Below, piece after piece: positions 1 to 4,168 of a stretch of 9,174 nt of DNA. Origin of the DNA: Candidatus Zixiibacteriota bacterium. Lineage in GTDB: Bacteria > Zixibacteria > MSB-5A5 > GN15 > FEB-12. Location of the stretch: the NCBI GenBank assembly GCA_016213305.1, contig JACRAV010000001.1, positions 1-9,174 of the forward strand, in the 5' to 3' direction. Each line of letters opens with the position of its first letter. Position 1 is the stretch's first letter. A program made the translations under genes and the position numbers. The notes under the pieces were generated by a model. The model was not told where the DNA came from. It made no database searches and was given only the letters and a program-made list of their open reading frames with translations.

Positions 1-413
1 AAGTCGCTCCACTTGAGTTGGTCGAACACCTTCCGTTTCAAAATCTCGTTACAATCGCCTTGTTCAAAGTCTGCTCGATCAAAGCAGGGGTAGCTCCTGG
101 CGTGTTTCTTGAGTGCCTGTATCTTGCCGCCGTGTAGGTCAATAAAAAGGTAGTGCGAGAATGGATGTTCTAGACCTAACGCATTAAGTGGGCTTCCTAG
201 CACTGGTTTGCCAGTGTACTTTTCAAGATGAAGACCGGCCCCGGAAAACGCATCAACGTACCAATACTCGAACGGTTGCCTTTGCTTCGCCATTATCGTT
301 GTATACGCCGATGCATAGTCTCTCACGATTTGCAACTTGACTTCAGACCAATATCCAATTTCATCTGGTCGATACTTTGAATCGCCGTGCCCTTTTTCGC
401 CCTCTCCGCTCAT
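1..413 (-). CDS. tcmP: Three-Cys-motif partner protein TcmP, N-terminal part (gene continues past the left window edge)
   Basis: The first 137 residues are visible; the 3' end lies outside the window. Residues 21-41 form a helix (YWSEVKLQIVRDYASAY), followed by YVDAFSGAG at 52-60, a glycine-rich loop like motif I of Rossmann methyltransferase-type folds. GSPLNAL follows at 73-79, then FIDL at 90-93 and GDCNEIL at 119-125. This order is characteristic of the TcmP family, usually encoded beside a three-Cys-motif (Gp37/DUF5131-like) protein, which would lie off the left edge. The biochemical role of the family is not settled. The start at 413 has AGGAG about 11 nt upstream; an in-frame ATG at 446 is possible but lacks a Shine-Dalgarno. 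A TATGAT -10-like box lies at 470-475 without a convincing -35. Many codons are AT-rich (CTA, TTA, ATA), unlike pdxS and the pilin genes, which suggests acquisition by transfer. Confidence 0.8.
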   Translation of the reverse strand, partial: MSGEGEKGHGDSKYRPDEIGYWSEVKLQIVRDYASAYTTIMAKQRQPFEYWYVDAFSGAGLHLEKYTGKPVLGSPLNALGLEHPFSHYLFIDLHGGKIQALKKHARSYPCFDRADFEQGDCNEILKRKVFDQLKWSD

Positions 414-507
414 GATTGACCCAGCTCCTATATCTGTCTGTTCCATACATTCAATATAGCAAAAGGCCTATCATACAATATCACTTATTCCTTTCGACGG
501 CCCCAAC

Positions 508-535
508 AAAAAAGCAGTCCGCGATGCGGGCTTTT
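508..535 (-). terminator. Probable Rho-independent terminator read on the minus strand
   Basis: On the minus strand an AAAAGC-CCGC / GCGG-GCTTTT stem with a 3-nt loop and a 3-nt bulge (516-518) is followed by six T. It would stop transcripts coming from the GIY-YIG/repeat region before tcmP. The bulge weakens the prediction. Confidence 0.4.
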
Positions 536-541
536 GGATAA

Positions 542-570
542 GACTGGACCCCGACCTTCGTCGGGGTGAC
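542..570 (-). repeat. 29-bp REP-like palindrome, type A, copy A1
   Basis: An 8-bp stem ACCCCGAC / GTCGGGGT closes a CTTC loop, flanked by GACTGG and GAC. The reverse complement has the same frame as the type B palindromes (GTCA outside, GAAG loop, CCAGTC outside), so A is listed on the minus strand. This copy has no type B partner immediately to its left, so it is an orphan. Confidence 0.9.
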
Positions 571-638
571 ATTTTCGGCCCGGTTTTCTACTACCCTTGG
601 GATCATACGGCCACCTTTTTGCAATCGACCCGTACAGT

Positions 639-667
639 GTCATACCGGCGAAGGCCGGTATCCAGTC
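639..667 (+). repeat. 29-bp REP-like palindrome, type B, copy B1
   Basis: An 8-bp stem ATACCGGC / GCCGGTAT closes a GAAG loop, flanked by GTC and CCAGTC. It is followed by CGATTCTTC, an inner box shared with B2. It pairs head-on with A2 (727-755) to make a 117-bp B-to-A unit. Confidence 0.9.
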
Positions 668-726
668 CGATTCTTCTTTAAACCATCTTTGGGAAAAAGA
701 CCACCGAATTGTCAGGACAGGATTAA

Positions 727-755
727 GACTGGACCCCGACCTGCGTCGGGGTGAC
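727..755 (-). repeat. 29-bp REP-like palindrome, type A, copy A2
   Basis: ACCCCGAC / GTCGGGGT stem with a CTGC loop, preceded by TTAAGACTGG. It is inverted relative to B1 and forms the right end of the B1-A2 unit. The loop differs by one base from A1 and A4. Confidence 0.9.
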
Positions 756-798
756 ACCACTCAAGGCGTGCTCACAAAGTGATGAAATCCGCCGGAAT

Positions 799-827
799 GT
801 CATACCGGCGAAGGCCGGTATCCAGTC
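799..827 (+). repeat. 29-bp REP-like palindrome, type B, copy B2
   Basis: Identical over 29 bp to B1 and B3 (ATACCGGC / GCCGGTAT, GAAG loop). It forms the left end of the B2-A3 unit. Confidence 0.9.
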
Positions 828-886
828 CGATTCTTCGCTGTGCCGTTTGTGGGAGAAAGACCACCGAATTGTCAGGGCAAGATCAA

Positions 887-915
887 GACTGGACCCCGAC
901 CTGCGTCGGGGTGAC
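887..915 (-). repeat. 29-bp REP-like palindrome, type A, copy A3
   Basis: ACCCCGAC / GTCGGGGT stem with a CTGC loop, identical to A2 over the palindrome. It is exactly 160 bp from A2. Confidence 0.9.
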
Positions 916-958
916 ACCGCTCAAGGCGTACTCGCGATATGTGGAAGTCCGCCGGAAT

Positions 959-987
959 GTCATACCGGCGAAGGCCGGTATCCAGTC
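959..987 (+). repeat. 29-bp REP-like palindrome, type B, copy B3, left flank of the GIY-YIG gene
   Basis: Identical to B1 and B2 and followed by CGATCTTTCC. It ends 21 bp from the stop codon of the GIY-YIG gene, with its CCAGTC end facing the gene. Together with A4 it brackets the gene as an inverted pair. Confidence 0.9.
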
Positions 988-1008
988 CGATCTTTCCGGC
1001 TCTTTGAT

Positions 1009-1293
1009 TCAGGGGATGATTGAGTCATACAGATCAAGCCACTCAGGGTTCTTTTCTTCAATTAGACGGAGTTTCCATCGGCGTTTCCATTCCTTGATCT
1101 GTCTCTCCCGCTGAATTGCGGCGACTGCGTTTTCAGTGGCATCGAAATAAACCAACATTTTACACCCGTATTTCCTGGTAAACCCGTCGATAAGTCCATT
1201 CTTATGCTCCCAGACCCTGCGCACCAGATTATCTGTTACACCGACATACAGTGTCCCGTTCCTGCTACTCGCCATGATATAGACGTAATACAT
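1009..1293 (-). CDS. Small single-domain GIY-YIG endonuclease, bracketed by inverted palindromes
   Basis: 94 residues, the size of a bare GIY-YIG domain. The GIY half is YVYIM at 3-7 and the YIG half is LYVGVT at 15-20. DNLVRRVWEHKNG at 21-33 supplies the usual Arg and His, and E63 in RERQIK is the expected metal-binding glutamate. The C-terminal pattern (IKEWKRRWKLRLIEEKNPEWLDLY, split here as 66-77 and 78-89) is typical of short UPF0213/YhbQ-like relatives. The frame is open upstream to 1404, but that part is translated A4 palindrome, so I start at 1293. No Shine-Dalgarno is visible; the start codon abuts the palindrome's inner box (CAGTCTTATTCTT then ATG). Base composition is less GC-rich than pdxS. 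Housekeeping and mobile roles exist in this family; the flanking inverted palindromes favour a mobile or repeat-associated role, which is inference. Confidence 0.88.
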   Translation of the reverse strand: MYYVYIMASSRNGTLYVGVTDNLVRRVWEHKNGLIDGFTRKYGCKMLVYFDATENAVAAIQRERQIKEWKRRWKLRLIEEKNPEWLDLYDSIIP

Positions 1294-1301
1294 AAGAATA
1301 A

Positions 1302-1330
1302 GACTGGACCCCGACCTTCGTCGGGGTGAC
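1302..1330 (-). repeat. 29-bp REP-like palindrome, type A, copy A4, right flank of the GIY-YIG gene
   Basis: ACCCCGAC / GTCGGGGT stem with a CTTC loop, identical to A1 over the 29 bp. Its GACTGG end faces the nuclease gene and lies 8 bp from its start codon. The minus-strand inner box CAGTCTTATTCTT resembles the B-side CAGTCCGATTCTTC. Confidence 0.9.
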
Positions 1331-1363
1331 AATTTACATCCTTGCCAGACATAACGGAACAGA

Positions 1364-1393
1364 CTGACATCTGCTGTCAGCAAATGTGCTGAC
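1364..1393. other. Two overlapping, mutually exclusive short hairpins
   Basis: CTGACA-TCTGC-TGTCAG (1364-1380) and GTCAGCA-AATG-TGCTGAC (1376-1393) are perfect stems that share GTCAG, so only one can form at a time. They lie just beyond the pdxS terminator, in the gap before the palindrome-flanked GIY-YIG gene. No T-run follows on either strand. Function unknown; a decayed repeat or a protein site is possible. Confidence 0.5.
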
Positions 1394-1394
1394 T

Positions 1395-1433
1395 GAAAAG
1401 ACAAAAAGAAAGGCAGACCCTTCGGCCTGCCTT
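1395..1433 (-). terminator. Rho-independent terminator of pdxS
   Basis: Read on the minus strand, AAGGCAG / CTGCCTT (1410-1433) forms a 7-bp stem with an inner CC/GG pair over a GAAG loop. It is followed by a T-rich tract (TTCTTTTTGTCTTTT) at 1409-1395. It lies about 20 bp after the pdxS stop codon. Confidence 0.85.
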
Positions 1434-1452
1434 CACGAAAATGTCGGCAATT

Positions 1453-2337
1453 TCACCGCCCCTGCAACTGGCTCTCCAGCGGGATCGACTCGGCGGCGAT
1501 GCCCTTCATCGGTTCGCCCAGGCCGTGCGAATACTCGGCGATAATCGCAAAATCCTTGTAGTGGGTAGTCGCGGAAACAATCGCCTTGGCCCGTTTCTCG
1601 GGATCTGATGACTTAAATATCCCCGACCCCACAAACACCGCCTCGGCCCCCAGATGCATGCACAGGGCCGCATCGGCCGGAGTGGCCACGCCGCCCGCCG
1701 CAAAGTTTGGGACCGGGAGTTTGCCCAGTTTGGCGACCACTTTCACCAAGTCAATCGACACCCGCCATTCTTTGGCCGCGCCGTAGAGTTCCTCGTTGGA
1801 CATCACGGTCAGCGATTTCATCACCCCGCCGATTGCGCGCAGATGTTTCACCGCCTGCGAAATGTCGCCGGTGCCGGCCTCGCCTTTGGTGCGGATCATC
1901 GCCGCGCCCTCGGAGATGCGGCGCAATGCTTCACCCAGATCACGGCATCCGCAGACAAATGGCACCCTGAACGGCCACTTGTCGATATGGTACATGTTGT
2001 CGGCGGGGGTGAGTACTTCGGATTCGTCGATAAAATCGATTTCCATCGTTTCGAGCACGCGGGCTTCGACAAAATGCCCGATCCGGCATTTGGCCATGAC
2101 CGGAATGGTGACCGCGCGTTTGATCTTCTCGATCACGTCAAGATCGGCCATGCGGGCGACGCCGCCTTCGGCGCGAATATCGGCCGGCACCCGTTCGAGA
2201 GCCATCACCGAAGCCGCCCCCGCTTGCTCGGCGATTTTGGCCTGCTCGGCGGTGGTGACATCCATGATGACTCCGCCCTTGAGCATCTCGGCCAGGCCGA
2301 CTTTGACTTTGTACTGTTTATCTTCGGCGTTCCACAT
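1453..2337 (-). CDS. pdxS: Pyridoxal 5'-phosphate synthase subunit PdxS
   Basis: 294 residues, the normal size for PdxS (Pdx1/SNZ). PdxS is the synthase half of the DXP-independent vitamin B6 pathway and makes PLP from ribose 5-phosphate, glyceraldehyde 3-phosphate and ammonia supplied by the glutaminase PdxT. The fold is a TIM barrel. Visible hallmarks are GGVIMDV with D26, [18 protein letters not shown] at 46-63, the sugar-binding lysine K83 in MAKCRIGH, D104 in FIDESEVL, and the second lysine K151 in RTKGEAGTG, followed later by the glycine-rich phosphate site [15 protein letters not shown] chose the start at 2337 because GGAGA lies 7 nt upstream and the protein then begins like the family; the frame stays open to 2460 but that part matches nothing. 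No pdxT is in the window, although the two are often adjacent, so it must be elsewhere or absent. A promoter is proposed at 2432-2460. Confidence 0.97.
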   Translation of the reverse strand: MWNAEDKQYKVKVGLAEMLKGGVIMDVTTAEQAKIAEQAGAASVMALERVPADIRAEGGVARMADLDVIEKIKRAVTIPVMAKCRIGHFVEARVLETMEIDFIDESEVLTPADNMYHIDKWPFRVPFVCGCRDLGEALRRISEGAAMIRTKGEAGTGDISQAVKHLRAIGGVMKSLTVMSNEELYGAAKEWRVSIDLVKVVAKLGKLPVPNFAAGGVATPADAALCMHLGAEAVFVGSGIFKSSDPEKRAKAIVSATTHYKDFAIIAEYSHGLGEPMKGIAAESIPLESQLQGR

Positions 2338-2431
2338 ATCAATCTCTCCGGCTAATTGCTTCCATTTCTTATAACGAATAATCTGGCGGCGAGTTTGCAC
2401 CGCCTTCGGGAAACCAGACTCTTCGTAGTCC

Positions 2432-2460
2432 AATATACAAGGTAAGCGGCGAGAAAACAA
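2432..2460 (-). promoter_or_regulatory. Predicted sigma-70-type promoter of pdxS
   Basis: On the minus strand TTGTTT (2455-2460) and TATATT (2432-2437) are separated by 17 nt. The -10 matches 5 of 6 positions, the -35 only 3 of 6. It would give a leader of about 90 nt and exclude the longer pdxS open frame. Confidence 0.4.
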
Positions 2461-2472
2461 TGCATGGTGCGG

Positions 2473-2525
2473 CCGGCAGGTCTCATTCGTCCCGAGTCAA
2501 GCTCAGGACGAAAAGGACCTGCCGG
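2473..2525 (+). repeat. Long hairpin repeat of a second family, copy 1
   Basis: The outer stem CCGGCAGGTC / GACCTGCCGG (10 bp) encloses an asymmetric internal loop and an inner stem TTCGTCC / GGACGAA, then GAG/CTC near the apex. The asymmetric sequences next to the outer stem (CAGGTCTCAT on the left, AAAGGACCTG on the right) recur in copy 2 in the opposite orientation. Confidence 0.75.
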
Positions 2526-2550
2526 AACAGAGGCGGCCGCTAAGTGTGTT

Positions 2551-2592
2551 GCGTCAGGTCCTTTCCGGCGCCAGCCGGATGAGACCTGACGC
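2551..2592 (-). repeat. Long hairpin repeat of a second family, copy 2 (inverted)
   Basis: The outer stem GCGTCAGGTC / GACCTGACGC (10 bp) encloses the inner stem TCCGGC / GCCGGA over GCCA. The reverse complement shows the same CAGGTCTCAT and AAAGGACCTG arms as copy 1. The outer pair GG/CC of copy 1 is GT/AC here and the inner stem differs, yet pairing is kept. The 25-bp gap between copies holds nothing recognisable. Confidence 0.75.
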
Positions 2593-2615
2593 CTGCGCGA
2601 GAAGAATCTTCGGTC

Positions 2616-2647
2616 AAAAAAAAGGCAGGACCCACCGGGGTCCTGCC
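2616..2647 (-). terminator. Strong Rho-independent terminator of the Rrf2-family gene
   Basis: A perfect 10-bp stem GGCAGGACCC / GGGTCCTGCC with a 4-nt loop (2624-2647) is followed on the minus strand by eight T (2623-2616). It separates the regulator's transcript from pdxS. Confidence 0.93.
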
Positions 2648-2668
2648 TCATTTTGCTCAGGTCCTGGC

Positions 2669-3079
2669 TTACGCTTTGACCTTTTTGTACTTGCCAAACG
2701 AGTGCTTGGCCAGCGCCTTCTTGAAATGCGCTTCCTGATCGATCCAGAAGTCGTGCATGGTGCAGGTGCCGACCTGCTTGCAGGAGCAACGGTCGCCCTC
2801 GGTGCACAGGTTGATATGGATCGGGCCTTCAATCGCCTCGATCACGTCGAGAAACGAGATGTCCTTGGAATTGCGGGAGAGGCGATAGCCGCCGGTGACG
2901 CCCTGAAACGACACCAGCACCCCCGACCGGGTCAGGTCCTTGAGAATCTTGGCCAGAAACTCGCGGGGAATCTGCTCGGCTTCGGCGATCGCGTTGATCG
3001 AGGCCAGTTTCCCTTTGGGCAGGTTGGTCAGGTGTCTCACGGCGCGCAGTGCGTAATCAGCTTTGCGTGACAATTGCAT
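2669..3079 (-). CDS. Rrf2/IscR-family transcriptional regulator with a cysteine-rich cluster-binding loop
   Basis: 136 residues, typical for Rrf2 proteins. The N-terminus MQLSRKADYALRAVRHL leads into a winged helix: the recognition region is IPREFLAKILKDLTRSGVL at 37-55 and the wing is GVTGGYRL at 60-67. The dimerisation helix follows (FLDVIEAIEGP, 76-86). The ligand loop has C92, C98, C100, C106 and H109. E. coli IscR uses C92, C98, C104 and H107 for its [2Fe-2S] cluster, so this protein has an equivalent set plus one extra Cys with slightly different spacing. It probably senses Fe-S or redox/NO status. It is divergent from an A-type carrier and a ferredoxin, which supports Fe-S control and autoregulation (inference). 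AAAGGA lies 8 nt before the start. CymR-type or NsrR-type roles are less likely but not excluded. Confidence 0.92.
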   Translation of the reverse strand: MQLSRKADYALRAVRHLTNLPKGKLASINAIAEAEQIPREFLAKILKDLTRSGVLVSFQGVTGGYRLSRNSKDISFLDVIEAIEGPIHINLCTEGDRCSCKQVGTCTMHDFWIDQEAHFKKALAKHSFGKYKKVKA

Positions 3080-3081
3080 GA

Positions 3082-3112
3082 TTGGTTCCTTTGTGTCCTA
3101 CGGTTGGTTCCT
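3082..3112. repeat. Direct repeat TTGGTTCCT upstream of the Rrf2-family start
   Basis: TTGGTTCCT occurs at 3082-3090 and 3104-3112, 22 bp apart (about two helical turns). On the minus strand the proximal copy contains the AGGA ribosome binding site of the regulator. It could be a regulator site or a chance duplication of the Shine-Dalgarno. Confidence 0.4.
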
Positions 3113-3189
3113 AATTTCTCTTTTTTTCATCCTTCTCAACGCGGCGCACCATAGTGGAAATGTTCCCCCGTGCTTCCACGTTGTCCTTT

Positions 3190-3218
3190 ATAATACGAAC
3201 CGCGAGCAAAATAGTCCA
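3190..3218 (-). promoter_or_regulatory. Predicted sigma-70-type promoter of the Rrf2-family gene
   Basis: On the minus strand TGGACT (3213-3218, 4 of 6) and TATTAT (3190-3195, 5 of 6) are 17 nt apart. The predicted transcription start near 3184 falls inside the half-site GTTGTCC (3180-3186), consistent with autoregulation. The leader would be about 105 nt. The same bases also contain TATAAT on the plus strand, without a -35. Confidence 0.45.
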
Positions 3219-3280
3219 TAAATTTCTTGTCTTTTCCCCGTTTTTTTGTACCTTGCTCGGGCGAGAGGCTATCGGGGACG

Positions 3281-3308
3281 TTGTTGGCCCTTCTTTGCAA
3301 TATATAAC
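3281..3308 (+). promoter_or_regulatory. Predicted promoter of the A-type carrier/DUF2480/ferredoxin genes
   Basis: TTGTTG (3281-3286) and TATAAC (3303-3308, 5 of 6) are separated by 16 nt. The -35 is weak (3 of 6), as often seen at regulated promoters. The predicted start falls in the palindrome that follows directly. Confidence 0.4.
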
Positions 3309-3310
3309 AT

Positions 3311-3323
3311 GTTGTCCGACAAC
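3311..3323. promoter_or_regulatory. Candidate operator: perfect palindrome GTTGTC-C-GACAAC
   Basis: Two 6-bp arms around a single central base, placed at the predicted transcription start of the Fe-S genes. A half-site with the same GTTGTCC sequence lies at the predicted start of the divergent Rrf2-family gene. The assignment to that regulator rests on position only. Confidence 0.45.
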
Positions 3324-3458
3324 TAATTGCATTGCGGGGTGGCAATATTCCTGATGAACTTCCGAAACCTTTTGGCCGATAGATTGTTTGGGTTTAGTAA
3401 CGAAAAACAGTTGTGGATAGTACGCCCGGGCGAACCGAGCCGGGCAGGAGAACAGACG

Positions 3459-3815
3459 ATGACACAGGATACCAAGACACCAGCGGAGCAGATCGTGCAC
3501 GTGACCCCCTCGGCGGTCGCCGAACTGAAACGGCTGATTGAAGCCGAAAACGAGCCGGGATTGTTTGTCCGGGTGGGCATTACATCGGGCGGCTGTTCCG
3601 GCATGTCATACAACATGGCATTCGATAACAATCCTTCCGATCTGGACCGGGAGTTTGATTTCGACGGACTGAAAGTGCGGGTGGACCTTAAGGCGTTGAT
3701 GTACTTGACGGGCACGACGGTTGATTACAAATCCGGACTTCTGGGCGGCGGTTTCCAGTTTTCCAATCCCAACGCCAAGCGCTCGTGCGGCTGTGGCTCC
3801 AGTTTCACCTGCTGA
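3459..3815 (+). CDS. A-type Fe-S cluster carrier (IscA/ErpA/HesB family)
   Basis: 118 residues. A-type carriers bind a cluster or iron at a dimer interface and pass it to target apoproteins. The three conserved cysteines are present: C46 in SGGCSGMSY, and C110 and C112 in SCGCGSSF near the end. The family pattern VTPSAVAELKRLIE (15-28), FVRVGITSGGC (36-46) and GGGFQFSNPNAKRSCGCG (split: 96-107 and 108-113) is complete. An extra cysteine, C118, is the very last residue; most relatives end shortly after the CGCGSSF motif without it. The start at 3459 is supported by AGGAG 9 nt upstream; the frame is open to 3327 but without a ribosome binding site there. It is the first gene of the plus-strand cluster and is divergent from the Rrf2-family regulator. 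I cannot tell ErpA, IscA and SufA subtypes apart here. Confidence 0.95.
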   Translation: MTQDTKTPAEQIVHVTPSAVAELKRLIEAENEPGLFVRVGITSGGCSGMSYNMAFDNNPSDLDREFDFDGLKVRVDLKALMYLTGTTVDYKSGLLGGGFQFSNPNAKRSCGCGSSFTC

Positions 3816-3832
3816 GCTTGACCCGGTTGTCT

Positions 3833-4132
3833 GTGATACATTCGAATGAGTTAAGCGGGGACCGCCCTGCCTCTTCCCCATTTTCCCTTATTGATCCCCG
3901 GGACTTTCTGGCCGGGGGAATGTTCCGGCAGGATGATTTTCTGGCCAATGTCGCCGGGCACGATTGGAGCCAATACCGTGGTCAGCGGGTACTGGTGCGC
4001 GGGTGCGGTGATGTTCCTATTCCGCCCTGGGCGTATATGGCAATCGCGACCCGGCTGGTGGGGATTGCCCGATCCGTCCGATACGGCAATGAACACGACA
4101 ATGTGGTGATCTATCGCCCGGAAAAACCTTGA
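3833..4132 (+). CDS. DUF2480 family protein, short form with an uncertain N-terminus
   Basis: The DUF2480 core is clear: IDPRDFL, then GMFRQDDFLANVAGHDWSQY, then RGQRVLVRGCGDVPIPPWAYM, then IATRL and a closing RSVRYGN. The cysteine before the D-x-x-(I/P)-P-x-WAYM segment is retained. Family members from Bacteroidetes are longer, with an N-terminal segment of roughly 30-50 residues that I cannot find here. The start is unclear: GTG 3833 gives 99 residues, GTG 3785 gives 115 and overlaps the carrier gene by 31 bp, and TTG 3818 is also in frame. None has a good Shine-Dalgarno, so translation may be coupled to the upstream gene. From memory, DUF2480 genes often sit in SUF operons of Bacteroidetes; here the gene lies between an A-type carrier and a ferredoxin, so an Fe-S-related job is plausible, but its biochemical function is unknown. 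Confidence 0.78.
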   Translation: MIHSNELSGDRPASSPFSLIDPRDFLAGGMFRQDDFLANVAGHDWSQYRGQRVLVRGCGDVPIPPWAYMAIATRLVGIARSVRYGNEHDNVVIYRPEKP

Positions 4133-4168
4133 ATTAGCGATCATTATGATGTACGTTGGAGTCTATGT

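Larger units (their letters stand above)
639..1000. repeat. Tandem array with an exact 160-bp period (about 2.2 copies) built from alternating B and A palindromes
   Basis: B palindromes start at 639, 799 and 959 and A palindromes at 727 and 887, so both types recur at exactly 160 bp. The sequence between palindromes is also shared (for example AAAGACCACCGAATTGTCAG in both units, and CGCCGGAATGTCATACC at both joints). Copies 1 and 2 differ by substitutions but show no net insertion or deletion. The third copy is cut off shortly after B3, where the GIY-YIG gene takes the place of the next spacer. No gene is supported between 414 and 1008: short open frames there are translations of the palindromes. 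Confidence 0.9.
3080..3458. other. 379-bp divergent regulatory region between the Rrf2-family gene and the Fe-S cluster genes
   Basis: No supported gene lies here; the open frames have no recognisable protein features. The region is AT-richer than the flanking genes and contains predicted promoters on both strands, a perfect palindrome at 3311-3323, a matching half-site GTTGTCC at 3180-3186, and a 9-bp direct repeat next to the Rrf2 start codon. Confidence 0.7.

Noticed and set aside
639..1000. Possible CRISPR array, because short palindromic repeats recur at regular spacing
   Set aside because: Palindromes alternate in orientation, the spacers are themselves similar between copies, the period is 160 bp, and no cas genes are present.
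485..1114. Several overlapping open frames of 60-110 codons on both strands
   Set aside because: They are translations of the palindromes (peptides such as VIPAKAGIQ, SPRRRSGSS, DWIPAFAGMT), with no other protein features.
1294..1404. N-terminal extension of the GIY-YIG gene up to 1404
   Set aside because: The added peptide includes the translated A4 palindrome; the GIY-YIG domain begins right at the methionine at 1293.
1654..2355. Long plus-strand open frame (about 233 codons) opposite pdxS
   Set aside because: It is the antisense shadow of a clear pdxS gene; its His/Gly/Ala-rich peptide matches nothing I recognise.
2338..2460. 41-residue N-terminal extension of PdxS
   Set aside because: PdxS proteins begin at the position encoded at 2337, which also has a good Shine-Dalgarno; the extension overlaps the predicted promoter.
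2352..2832. Minus-strand open frames between pdxS and the Rrf2 gene
   Set aside because: They read through the Rrf2 terminator and the hairpin repeats or overlap the Rrf2 gene in another frame.
3111..3500. Minus- and plus-strand open frames in the divergent intergenic region
   Set aside because: No domain features or ribosome binding sites; the region is better explained as regulatory.
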